The notes beneath the pieces are model-generated. The model was not told where the DNA came from and did no database searches. It saw nothing but the letters and a program-made list of their open reading frames with translations. Below are positions 42,539-51,282 of a DNA stretch of 64,000 nucleotides, piece by piece; position 1 is the stretch's first letter, and the number at the start of each line of letters is the position of its first letter. The DNA comes from Bacteroidales bacterium (GTDB lineage Bacteria; Bacteroidota; Bacteroidia; Bacteroidales; WCHB1-69). Location: contig JAFZXM010000016.1 in the NCBI GenBank assembly GCA_017616775.1, positions 33,805 through 97,804 of the forward strand, in the 5' to 3' direction. Both the position numbers and the translations under genes were made by a program.

Positions 42539-44098
42539 TTATTTTTGAGGTGGATAATCTACGGAATAATGCAAGCCTATGCTTTCTTGACGTTGTGTTG
42601 CAGCACGGATAATGAGATAAGCACAGGCAATAAGATTTCTCAATTCGCTAAGTTCTTCGGTAAGCACAGAGCGATTGTACAGGTCTTCTGTTTCTTTATA
42701 TATAAGGCTCAAACGGTCATACGCCCTTTTCAAGCGCAAATTGGAGCGTACTATACCCACATAGTTAGACATCAACTCTTGAAGTTCTTTACGTGTTTGC
42801 GTTATTAACACCATTTCTTCGTTAAACACCATGCCTTCCGCATTCCACGACGGGATATCATGACGCACGCTGATGTTTTTTACCTTTTCTATGGCATCCA
42901 TTGCTGCATTGTGAGCATATACTATGGCCTCCAACAGTGAATTCGATGCCAATCTATTGCCTCCGTGCAAACCCGTACGCGAACATTCTCCTGCGGCATA
43001 TAAATGATGTATGGACGATTCCCCGTTTTTATCCACCACTATTCCTCCGCATTGATAATGTGCTGCCGGACGGATAGGTATCATATCTTTGGCTATGTTA
43101 ATGCCCAACTCCAAACATTTGGCATATATATTGGGAAAGCTTTCCATAAGCACCGATTTGCCCAAATGACGGGCATCCAAATACAAATGTTCCGCTCCGC
43201 TGATTTTCATTTCGTTGTCTATAGCTCTTGCCACTATGTCACGAGGTGCCAACGAAAGTCGTTGATCGTATTTTTGCATGAATTCATTTCCATGGGCATC
43301 TTTGAGTATAGCTCCTGCACCCCGCATGGCTTCTGTAATCAAAAAAGCAGGCCTTTCGCCGGGATTGTACAAGCTGGTAGGGTGAAACTGCACAAATTCC
43401 ATATCCGACACCTTGCCTCTGGCGCGATGAACCATAGCCACGCCATCACCTGTTGCGGTAATGGGATTGGTGGTGGTGGTATATACATTCCCTATTCCAC
43501 CTGTTGCCAACATGGTAATTTTGGCCAAATAGGTTTCCACTTTTTTAGTTTGTGAATTCAAAACATAAGCCCCATAGCATTCAATATCGGGAGTGTGATG
43601 AGTAACCCATTGTCCCAAATGATGTTGGGTGATAATCTCCACAGCATAGTGATGTTCCGATAAAGTGATATTGGGATGATTCCTCACTTCTTCCAACAAG
43701 CCTCTTTCAACTTCTGCTCCGGTATTGTCCTTATGGTGCAATATTCTGAAATTGGAATGCCCGCCTTCGCGATGTAAATCATACAAACCGTCAGGCCGTT
43801 TGTCAAAGCGTATTCCATAACGTATCAATTCTTTGATTCTGTCGGGAGCTTCAGTAATAGTCATTCTCACCGTATCTTCATCACATATGCCCGCACCCGC
43901 TATCAACGTATCCTGTATATGCTTGTCAAAACTATCGGTATCGTATATCACCGCGGCTATTCCGCCTTGTGCATATTTGGTGGAGCCTTCGTCGGCGGCA
44001 GCCTTGGTAAGCACACACACCTTGCCGTATTCGGCCACTTTCAATGCAAAACTTAATCCTGCTATGCCGGAACCTATTACCAAAAAGTCAACTTCCAT
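42539..44098 (-). CDS. nadB: L-aspartate oxidase
   Basis: This 519-residue FAD enzyme oxidises L-aspartate to iminoaspartate, the first step of de novo NAD synthesis. It has the Rossmann motif VIGSGIAGLSFAL at the N terminus, the STKYAQGGIAAV block, the FAD-domain motifs EFVQFHPTSL and ITEAMRGAGAIL, the active-site HYQCGGIVVD region, and GGNRLASNSLLEA. A C-terminal helical domain follows from about 415. Length is normal. nadA and nadC are not in this window. It leads the run that includes the LtaS-like enzyme, which is an unexpected pairing. Confidence 0.97.
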   Translation of the reverse strand: MEVDFLVIGSGIAGLSFALKVAEYGKVCVLTKAAADEGSTKYAQGGIAAVIYDTDSFDKHIQDTLIAGAGICDEDTVRMTITEAPDRIKELIRYGIRFDKRPDGLYDLHREGGHSNFRILHHKDNTGAEVERGLLEEVRNHPNITLSEHHYAVEIITQHHLGQWVTHHTPDIECYGAYVLNSQTKKVETYLAKITMLATGGIGNVYTTTTNPITATGDGVAMVHRARGKVSDMEFVQFHPTSLYNPGERPAFLITEAMRGAGAILKDAHGNEFMQKYDQRLSLAPRDIVARAIDNEMKISGAEHLYLDARHLGKSVLMESFPNIYAKCLELGINIAKDMIPIRPAAHYQCGGIVVDKNGESSIHHLYAAGECSRTGLHGGNRLASNSLLEAIVYAHNAAMDAIEKVKNISVRHDIPSWNAEGMVFNEEMVLITQTRKELQELMSNYVGIVRSNLRLKRAYDRLSLIYKETEDLYNRSVLTEELSELRNLIACAYLIIRAATQRQESIGLHYSVDYPPQK

Positions 44099-44117
44099 AT
44101 CAAATATTCTAAAAAAA

Positions 44118-44125
44118 CAAAAATA
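44118..44125 (-). promoter_or_regulatory. Promoter -7 element (TATTTTTG) for the nadB operon
   Basis: The minus strand matches TAnnTTTG, 19 bases before the nadB ATG. No nicotinate-responsive operator is recognisable. Confidence 0.55.
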
Positions 44126-44248
44126 GTATTAAAAAACACATCCTGCAACGCTTTATCCAAAAAGATATTTACATAATAAAGTTTATAAAAAACAACAAAC
44201 AGTGCAATTATTTGATATGGGGCGGCGCATAATCTGCAAAAAAAATGT

Positions 44249-44256
44249 TATCTTTG
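44249..44256 (+). promoter_or_regulatory. Promoter -7 element (TATCTTTG) for the ftsE operon
   Basis: TATCTTTG matches TAnnTTTG. It lies 5 bases before the ATG at 44262 and 23 bases before the ATG at 44280. It therefore favours 44280, unless the message is leaderless. Confidence 0.65.
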
Positions 44257-44279
44257 CCAACATGGATAAGAATACGGAT

Positions 44280-45038
44280 ATGACTGAAAATAATACCCCT
44301 GTAGAAGAACCGACTCCCAAAGAACAAGAGGTGGAGAATATTGTAAACAAAGAGGAAACTCCTGCAACACCTGCCGCGGATTATGTAATATCTGTCAACG
44401 AAGCAGATATTTACCAAGGCAAAAATCTTATACTCAACAAAGTTTCACTACATATCAGCAATGGAGAATTGGTATATTTGGTGGGTAAAACAGGTTCGGG
44501 AAAAAGCAATTTGCTGAAATTGCTCTATTGCGATGTTCCTGTGGTAAACGGTGAGGTAAAAGTCGCCGGTTTTGACTTATATAAAATAAAATCGCGTAAC
44601 ATTCAAAAATTACGAAGAGAACTCGGCATAGTATTTCAAGATTTTCAACTGCTGCAAGACAGAAACGTTTACGAAAATCTCAAATTTATCACCAGAGTTA
44701 CCGGATGGAAAGATAAAACAGCCCGTGACGAACGCATCAACGAAGTGCTTACCATGGTAGGATTGGAAACCAAAGGCTTTAAAATGCCTCACCAATTATC
44801 AGGAGGAGAACAACAAAGAGTGTGTATTGCCCGCGCCTTGGTTAACAACCCCAAAATTATTTTAGCCGATGAGCCCACCGGCAATCTGGACCCCGAAACT
44901 TCATATGACATATTTGCATTGCTTCGTGATATTGCCCATGCGGGAACATCCGTATTAATAGCTACTCACGACTATCTGATCATCAATCAAATTCCTTCTC
45001 GCGTAATAAAAATTGAAAACGGAAAAGTTTTTGAATAA
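44280..45038 (+). CDS. ftsE: Cell-division ABC ATPase FtsE with acidic N-terminal extension
   Basis: This protein (252 residues from ATG 44280, 258 from ATG 44262) is an ABC ATPase. It has Walker A VGKTGSGKSNLLKLL, Q-loop VFQDFQLLQDRN, signature LSGGEQQRVCIARAL, Walker B IILADEPTGNLD and the H-loop ATHD. The ABC part matches FtsE, which with FtsX regulates peptidoglycan hydrolases at the septum. About 35 extra N-terminal residues are rich in Glu, Pro and Thr. No ftsX gene is adjacent; a glycosyltransferase follows 2 bases later. The LolD-type alternative is less likely given the FtsE-like helical segment. Confidence 0.85.
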   Translation: MTENNTPVEEPTPKEQEVENIVNKEETPATPAADYVISVNEADIYQGKNLILNKVSLHISNGELVYLVGKTGSGKSNLLKLLYCDVPVVNGEVKVAGFDLYKIKSRNIQKLRRELGIVFQDFQLLQDRNVYENLKFITRVTGWKDKTARDERINEVLTMVGLETKGFKMPHQLSGGEQQRVCIARALVNNPKIILADEPTGNLDPETSYDIFALLRDIAHAGTSVLIATHDYLIINQIPSRVIKIENGKVFE

Positions 45039-45040
45039 TC

Positions 45041-45958
45041 ATGTTATCCATACTCATTCCCATATACAATTACGATGCTAGAGAATTAGTGCGCACCTTA
45101 CACAAACAAGCCTCCCAAGCTAATATCGAATTTGAAATTTTACTCTTGGACGATGCTTCCGAAAACACAGATCTTCGCGCTAACAATCAAATACTTAAAA
45201 ACACACCCAATGTCACTCTTTTAGAATTGCCCACCAAAGCGGGACGTTCTGTAGCACGTAACTTTTTAGCCGGACAAGCCAAATACCGGCATCTGCTATT
45301 TTTGGATTGCGACAGCGAACCTGTGGACGACCTATACATACAACGATACATCCCTTTTTGTGAGAAAGAAAATATAGTAGTATGCGGAGGCACCGCTTAT
45401 AAAAAGGAAAAACCGCCCAAAAACTGCTATTTGCGATGGGTGTACGGAACCAAATGCGAAACCACCAAAGCGGCTGAACGCAATTTAAGGCCCAACTCCC
45501 GATTTTCAACATTCAATTTTTTGATATCCAAAGACTTGTTTTGGTCCATTCGTTTTAACGAATTACTCAAAAACTATGGTCATGAAGACACCCTTTTCGG
45601 ATTGGAACTCAAAAAAAGAAACATTGCTATCACCCATATAGACAATCCTCTATATCACTTAGGTATAGATACCAATGAAGAATACCTGCAAAAAACACGT
45701 CAGGGAGTGGAAAACCTGAAAATACTATTGGAACAATATCCTGACAAACAAATGTTGATTGATAATATCCGTTTGCTCAAATATTACCACAAACTTGAAA
45801 TCACACACACCCTGTTTTTAGCAGCATTGTTCTTTTATATTTTTAAATCCCCCATGGAATCCAATTTTAAAGGCAAACACCCCAGCCTTACCCTTTTCAA
45901 CTTATACAAAATAAGTTATCTTTCCGGCCTGAATTTCAAAAAAAAGATAGAAATTTAA
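45041..45958 (+). CDS. Family 2 glycosyltransferase
   Basis: This 305-residue protein is a soluble GT-A glycosyltransferase. It begins MLSILIPIYNYDARELV, with LLLDDASENTDLR for the nucleotide-binding Asp pair and LLFLDCDSEPVDD for the metal-binding Asp-x-Asp. One hydrophobic segment lies near 250-268. A galactosyltransferase-like region carries YGHEDTLFGLELKKRN. Donor and acceptor are unknown. It is 2 bases from ftsE and 13 from the YgiQ gene, so all three are likely co-transcribed. Confidence 0.85.
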   Translation: MLSILIPIYNYDARELVRTLHKQASQANIEFEILLLDDASENTDLRANNQILKNTPNVTLLELPTKAGRSVARNFLAGQAKYRHLLFLDCDSEPVDDLYIQRYIPFCEKENIVVCGGTAYKKEKPPKNCYLRWVYGTKCETTKAAERNLRPNSRFSTFNFLISKDLFWSIRFNELLKNYGHEDTLFGLELKKRNIAITHIDNPLYHLGIDTNEEYLQKTRQGVENLKILLEQYPDKQMLIDNIRLLKYYHKLEITHTLFLAALFFYIFKSPMESNFKGKHPSLTLFNLYKISYLSGLNFKKKIEI

Positions 45959-45971
45959 TATTGATTTTCCT

Positions 45972-47726
45972 ATGCCCGAGCTCAAAGCATGGTTGCCTCT
46001 TACAAAAAAAGAAATGCTTTCAAGAGGATGGGATGAATTGGATGTAATTCTCATCACCGGAGATGCTTATGTGGATCATCCTTCATTTGGCATTGCCATT
46101 ATCGGACGATTGATAGAAGAAGCCGGCTACCGGGTGGGTATTATATCTCAACCCAATTGGCAAGACGACCTTAGAGATTTTAAACGATATGGTAAACCCA
46201 GATTCTTTTTCGGCATCAGCTCCGGAAGCATGGATTCCATGGTCAACCACTATACGGCGGCAAAAAGGTTGCGCTCCACCGATGCCTATACGGCAGGAGG
46301 TAAAAGCGGATTCCGTCCGGACTATGCCACCTCCACTTATGCCCGCATAGTTCGCCAACTATACCCCGATAGCCTGATTATATTAGGAGGAATAGAAGCT
46401 TCTTTACGGCGGCTGACACATTACGATTACTGGTCGGACCAACTCCTGCCTTCCATCTTATACCAAAGCAAAGCCGATATAATTGCCTACGGCATGGGGG
46501 AAAAGAATATGATGGACATATTAGACGTATGTGCTCACAAGGAACATCCTGCAATACAAGATTTTTGCCATATTCCCCAAATAGTGTATGCTGCCAAAAA
46601 AGAAAATTTGCCGGAAAACAAAGACAGTATCTATTTGCATAGCTATCAAACATGTAAAAAATCCAAAGAGGCTTTTGCCCATAATTTTAAACTCATAGAA
46701 ACAGAATCCAACAAAAAACACCCGAAAACCCTTATAGAGCCCTATGAAGACGGCTATACGGTGGTCAATCCGCCTTACAGCACCATGACTCAGGCAGAAC
46801 TCGACCATGTATATGCCCTGCCCTACACACGCCTGCCTCATCCCAAATACAATAAAAGAGGGGAAATTTCCGCCTTTATTATGATTCAGAATTCCATTAA
46901 TATACATCGGGGTTGCTTTGGCGGTTGCAGCTTCTGTACCATTTCGGCTCATCAGGGCAAATTTATATCCGGCCGCAGCAGCCATTCCATACTTCAGGAA
47001 ATAAAATGCCTTACGCAAATGCCCTATTTTAAAGGACATATCAGCGATTTGGGCGGTCCGTCCGCCAACATGTACCTCATGCACGGAATGAATGACAACT
47101 TATGCCAATCGTGTGAAAGAGCATCATGTATATTTCCGGACAAATGCAAAAACCTCAACTATAACCATCAACCGCTTTTGGATTTATACCGGCAAGCGCA
47201 ATCTATAAAAGGAGTACAGCGTATTACCATAGGCAGCGGCATACGCTACGATTTGCTGCTATGCGACGACCCTGCGCTCAACAAAGCCTATCATATAGAT
47301 GAATATACGGAAACACTTATTCGCAAACATGTTTCCGGCAGACTGAAAATAGCACCCGAACACACCGAAAACCATGTTCTTAAATTGATGCGGAAACCCG
47401 ACTATGAAAAATTTTTGATTTTTAGAAACAAATTTTTGAAAATCAACAACAAATACCAATTACGACAACAACTTATCCCCTATTTCATCTCCTCTCATCC
47501 CGCATGCACCATGCAAGACATGATAGCCTTAAAAAAGAAAATGAAACAAATATGCTATCATCCCGAACAAGTGCAAGATTTTACCCCCACTCCCATGACC
47601 TTATCCTCGACCATATTTTACACGGGAATTAATCCTTATACAGGACAAAAAGTATTTTGCGAAACCAATTTAAAAAAGAAACAACAACAAAAAAATTGTT
47701 TTTTCAATCCATCGCAACAGCAGTAG
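45972..47726 (+). CDS. YgiQ-family radical SAM protein
   Basis: This 584-residue protein belongs to the YgiQ (UPF0313) family. It has an N-terminal domain (PELKAWLPLTKKEM, then DYWSDQLLPSILY). The radical-SAM cluster motif follows in HRGCFGGCSFCTISAHQGKF (Cys-x3-Cys-x2-Cys), and extra cysteines sit in LCQSCERASCIFPDKCKN. The C-terminal ends in the family HPEQVQDFTPTPMTL block. The [4Fe-4S] cluster would cleave S-adenosylmethionine to a 5'-deoxyadenosyl radical. The reaction catalysed by YgiQ proteins is not known. It is cytoplasmic, and its length is slightly short of the longest members, which carry extra C-terminal residues. Confidence 0.93.
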   Translation: MPELKAWLPLTKKEMLSRGWDELDVILITGDAYVDHPSFGIAIIGRLIEEAGYRVGIISQPNWQDDLRDFKRYGKPRFFFGISSGSMDSMVNHYTAAKRLRSTDAYTAGGKSGFRPDYATSTYARIVRQLYPDSLIILGGIEASLRRLTHYDYWSDQLLPSILYQSKADIIAYGMGEKNMMDILDVCAHKEHPAIQDFCHIPQIVYAAKKENLPENKDSIYLHSYQTCKKSKEAFAHNFKLIETESNKKHPKTLIEPYEDGYTVVNPPYSTMTQAELDHVYALPYTRLPHPKYNKRGEISAFIMIQNSINIHRGCFGGCSFCTISAHQGKFISGRSSHSILQEIKCLTQMPYFKGHISDLGGPSANMYLMHGMNDNLCQSCERASCIFPDKCKNLNYNHQPLLDLYRQAQSIKGVQRITIGSGIRYDLLLCDDPALNKAYHIDEYTETLIRKHVSGRLKIAPEHTENHVLKLMRKPDYEKFLIFRNKFLKINNKYQLRQQLIPYFISSHPACTMQDMIALKKKMKQICYHPEQVQDFTPTPMTLSSTIFYTGINPYTGQKVFCETNLKKKQQQKNCFFNPSQQQ

Positions 47727-47728
47727 CA

Positions 47729-48700
47729 TTATTTAGGAATATAAAACCGCTTGGACCCCTGTCGCTTTAAAGGCCCTTCCATTTTATTTTTTATATCCTT
47801 GTCTTTGTTTCTTCCTTCCACCCCCGGCTTGAACACCCACCGGCCGTCTTGCTCTATAAAACCATCATTTAACGACGACTCGGGCACATAATATTGCGGT
47901 ATGTTTGCCAACGATTCATCCATTGGTATCAAACGGTTGAAAATAATCATATTTGCTGCTATGGTATCATACGTATAACGGTGCGTGCGCCTGTCTTTTT
48001 TATTGGAACGACAGGCATAATATTCCTTACTATAATCCAAATGCAATTTGGCATTGCGGGCATATTCAAATACTATGCGATATACTTTGGTTTTACTATA
48101 ATTTCTGAATATGGGTGCGCCAAAAGTCGGAGCCCCTTTGGAATTAGTACTTAACACATCTATCACCTTGTATTGGGAAAATATACTGCCGCCATTCCAA
48201 CCCAAAAGAGTGTAATAAGTATGTGTAGATGTTTGCGTTTCAAGCAAATGCGTGTACATGGCACCAAACCATGAATGATGGGTAAGTGTTTGCGTGGCCG
48301 GATTTACTATACGCTTGCTCTTATCGGTAAGCGGATACACCATATATCGTTTTTGCTGCTCATTATAAGACTGCAAAAAACCGAAATATTCGCAATTGTT
48401 ACGGTCATCCATGACATACCAGGTGAAAATACGCACCTTTTTATCAGGAGAAGTAAGTATGGATATGGTTTTAAGTGAATCAAATTTATAATTGAAAGAA
48501 TTTTTCATTTGCAACATTTCTTCCAACAAATATAACAACTGCTCGTTTTTTTGATAACGTATTTCACTAACAGGCTCGCTAAGCATACTGGCATGCAAAC
48601 AGATAATAGAATCTTCCAATATGGAAAAATCCGATTTTTTTTGTGCCTGCAATGTACACGCCAATAAGATGATACTAATTGTTACGCCTATTTTCTTCAT
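47729..48700 (-). CDS. Secreted protein of unknown function
   Basis: This 323-residue protein has a signal peptide (MKKIGVTISIILLACTLQAQ) and no lipobox or membrane segments after it. The mature part contains recognisable aromatic-rich segments such as RIFTWYVMDDRNNCEYFGF and YYTLLGWNGGSIFSQYKV, and a basic C-terminal tail (KMEGPLKRQGSKRFYIPK). I do not recognise a family, though the pattern looks like a conserved Bacteroidetes secreted protein. It lies 66 bases downstream of the LuxC-like gene and converges with the YgiQ gene with 2 bases between. Confidence 0.7.
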   Translation of the reverse strand: MKKIGVTISIILLACTLQAQKKSDFSILEDSIICLHASMLSEPVSEIRYQKNEQLLYLLEEMLQMKNSFNYKFDSLKTISILTSPDKKVRIFTWYVMDDRNNCEYFGFLQSYNEQQKRYMVYPLTDKSKRIVNPATQTLTHHSWFGAMYTHLLETQTSTHTYYTLLGWNGGSIFSQYKVIDVLSTNSKGAPTFGAPIFRNYSKTKVYRIVFEYARNAKLHLDYSKEYYACRSNKKDRRTHRYTYDTIAANMIIFNRLIPMDESLANIPQYYVPESSLNDGFIEQDGRWVFKPGVEGRNKDKDIKNKMEGPLKRQGSKRFYIPK

Positions 48701-48766
48701 TGTACGGTTACAATATATGCTATAACGAAAAAAAACTCCCGTTAGTATATTTTTACGCTCTTTATT

Positions 48767-49774
48767 TCAATCTGTCAAAAAAGACAATATATCCCGCTTT
48801 TGATTTAACATTATACTTTTAACAGCATTCGCTTTACCGAAATCATATTTGCACATGCTTTCAATATTATAAATTCCTGCATCCATTTGGGACAACAAAC
48901 TCCTTAATTGCGCATCGGTATCATAATATTGATAATACACAACGGCCATAGGCGGCAATTGCGGTATGTACCTGGTAAACAATAACATCCCCTGATCCAA
49001 AAAAGGAACGGAATGAAACAAATGCAAGGTCTTTTGATATTCCAAATTGTTCAAATATTTATGATGCATGCCTACTATATCCTTATATTCGTTTATTGCC
49101 GAAAACAAGGATGTAAAATCATAACCCGAAGGTACCATCACACATTTTACACTTCCCTGTCCCATGCCGAAATAGAGTAGCATGTCTTTTGCCAATAGCG
49201 ACAACCGTGCCTGTGTTTCATCACCTTTCAACACTGCCACATTATATCTTTCTTGTATTACATATGTAGGATATTTACTTTTAATATAACAGTTTCCGAC
49301 GGCTGTTTTGGCATATTTGGCAGGCATGATCATTTTTTGGGCACCCCTCAGGCTGCCGCTATTCAAATTAATACTATTTTTCATGCCCGTATCGTTTAAT
49401 ATGGCAAGCATTGCCGCCAACAAACGCCGGTTATCCCCACAAGCGGTGCTTGTCATGGTATTGCCTGTAAGCAATACAGGCACTATGATTTCCATACCGG
49501 ACAAAGGTGTATTGCAAGGTAATATCACCCCTATTTGTTGACCTTGACGGGCAATAATTTTATCCTCATATCCGCTGATGTACTCATACAGGAACTCCGC
49601 ATCGAGCATCTGTATGACTTCGGTTATTGCTGATGTTACAAAAGGTGTTACCGCCCATGGAAAAAAAAGATACTCCTGCTCCATAACCGGTGTCAGCGTG
49701 TTTTCATTCCATGCTTGCTGCAACAATTCACCCCATTGTGACAGTAATTGTATCCGTTTGTCCAAACTATACAT
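48767..49774 (-). CDS. LuxC-like acyl-CoA reductase homologue, probably degenerate
   Basis: This 335-residue protein resembles Bacteroidetes acyl-CoA reductases of the LuxC type, an aldehyde-dehydrogenase fold that reduces acyl-CoA to aldehyde. Shared features are GVILPCNTPLSGMEIIVPVL, ERYNVAVLKGDET and YFGMGQ...VPSGYDF. Relatives normally have a catalytic cysteine in a GLGC-type motif. Here the equivalent position is Gln206 (FGMGQGSVKC), and the usual ATGS-type dinucleotide-binding block near 150-165 is not recognisable. The frame is intact, so it may be a repurposed or inactive protein. The start overlaps the nnr stop by 8 bases. Confidence 0.7.
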   Translation of the reverse strand: MYSLDKRIQLLSQWGELLQQAWNENTLTPVMEQEYLFFPWAVTPFVTSAITEVIQMLDAEFLYEYISGYEDKIIARQGQQIGVILPCNTPLSGMEIIVPVLLTGNTMTSTACGDNRRLLAAMLAILNDTGMKNSINLNSGSLRGAQKMIMPAKYAKTAVGNCYIKSKYPTYVIQERYNVAVLKGDETQARLSLLAKDMLLYFGMGQGSVKCVMVPSGYDFTSLFSAINEYKDIVGMHHKYLNNLEYQKTLHLFHSVPFLDQGMLLFTRYIPQLPPMAVVYYQYYDTDAQLRSLLSQMDAGIYNIESMCKYDFGKANAVKSIMLNQKRDILSFLTD

Positions 49775-51266
49775 ACTTTAAATGCTCTATTATATCACTT
49801 GCCGTCAAAGAGGCCATACTTTGATTTTCCACCGCCTTGTCGGCCGCGGCGGCATGAAGAAAAACACCCGCTATGGCTGCATGTGCCGACGGCAATCCTT
49901 GACACAACAATGCCAGGATAATTCCCGTAAGCACATCTCCGCTACCGGCTGTAGCCATTCCGGGATTACCGGTAAGATTAAAATAGCACTTACCGTCAGG
50001 GGTGGCAATACAGGTATGAGCACCTTTTAAAACCACTATTGCATTGTATTTTTGCGCAAACTGCCTCTGCTTTGACAATCTATCATAACTATTGCTGCAC
50101 ACTCCTGCCAAACGCTCAAATTCCTTCACATGCGGGGTAAAAATACAATGGGGCGGCAAAAAACTCAACCATGTCTTATTTTCGGACAAAATGTTGATAG
50201 CATCCGCATCCAACACCATGGGACCACCATAATTAGCAATCAAATTTTTCAATCCCCGTGCAGAACGCGGATGTGTTCCTATTCCCGGCCCTATAGCCAC
50301 GGCCCGGTATTTTAATTGCTTAAAATCAATATCGGTGAACAGGGTATCATCCTCATCCTCTTGACAAATAGCCTCATTGACAGCTATTTGAACTATATCC
50401 ACGCATTGCTTGGGCACATGCACCGTAAGCAAACCTATGCCTGCCCGCATGGAGGCTTTTGCTGCCATGACTGCAGCCCCTGTCATTCCTCTGCTGCCTG
50501 CAATAAGCAAACCATGTCCGAAACAATTTTTATAATCGAATTTATGCCGGACGGGCAAAAGTTTTTGCACATCCGAAGAAGTAACGGCATAATAAGGCGT
50601 ATTTACCGCATCTACACTTTCCTGCGATAAACCTATATCATAATAATTCCATTCTCCTGCATATATATAATTTTCCGGAAACATATATGCCAATTTAGGG
50701 AAAGCCAAACTATGAGTAAAATCGGCATGCACCGCAATGTTTGCTTTGTCCATGGGTTTATCGGCATATAATCCGGAAGGCACATCCACGCTAAACACAA
50801 ACGATTTGCTTGCATTAATGCCCTTTATGGCATATATCAGCAATTCATTGTCTATCTGCCTGTTCACACCCGTGCCCAATATTGCATCCACCACCACATC
50901 GCAGACAAAAGGCGGACATTCCCTTACGGTACGCACTATGTTTATGTTGTCGGGAAACTGTTCTTGCATAAGTGTCAGATTCTTTCGGCAATCTGGAGAC
51001 AATGCATCACTATATTGCAACAACAGAGCCTGCACCGTGTAATTCTTTTGACACATCATGCGGGCTATGGCCAACCCGTCTCCCCCGTTATTGCCCGCTC
51101 CGCACACCACCAGCATGCGTGTGTGCCTATCAGGGAACATGCTTTCCAACTGTTTAACACATGTACCGGCAGCCTGTTCCATCAATTGCCATGAATCCAT
51201 GCCCTTATTGGCGACAGTATCGGCATCACACTTGCGTACTTGTTCTATTGAAGGTATTTTTATCAT
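49767..51266 (-). CDS. nnr: Bifunctional NAD(P)H-hydrate epimerase/dehydratase
   Basis: This 499-residue protein repairs damaged NADH and NADPH hydrates. The N-terminal YjeF domain (about 1-215) epimerises the hydrate and has VVCGAGNNGGDGLAIAR and the SVDVPSGLYAD block. The C-terminal YjeF_C domain (about 225-499) is the ADP/ATP-dependent dehydratase, with GSRGMTGAAVMAAKAS, VVLKGAHTCIA and the NPGMATAGSGDVLTGI motif. Length fits the fused bacterial enzyme. It lies 16 bases after priA and overlaps the LuxC-like gene. Confidence 0.95.
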   Translation of the reverse strand: MIKIPSIEQVRKCDADTVANKGMDSWQLMEQAAGTCVKQLESMFPDRHTRMLVVCGAGNNGGDGLAIARMMCQKNYTVQALLLQYSDALSPDCRKNLTLMQEQFPDNINIVRTVRECPPFVCDVVVDAILGTGVNRQIDNELLIYAIKGINASKSFVFSVDVPSGLYADKPMDKANIAVHADFTHSLAFPKLAYMFPENYIYAGEWNYYDIGLSQESVDAVNTPYYAVTSSDVQKLLPVRHKFDYKNCFGHGLLIAGSRGMTGAAVMAAKASMRAGIGLLTVHVPKQCVDIVQIAVNEAICQEDEDDTLFTDIDFKQLKYRAVAIGPGIGTHPRSARGLKNLIANYGGPMVLDADAINILSENKTWLSFLPPHCIFTPHVKEFERLAGVCSNSYDRLSKQRQFAQKYNAIVVLKGAHTCIATPDGKCYFNLTGNPGMATAGSGDVLTGIILALLCQGLPSAHAAIAGVFLHAAAADKAVENQSMASLTASDIIEHLKYV

Positions 51267-51282
51267 CTTTTCCTATATAACA

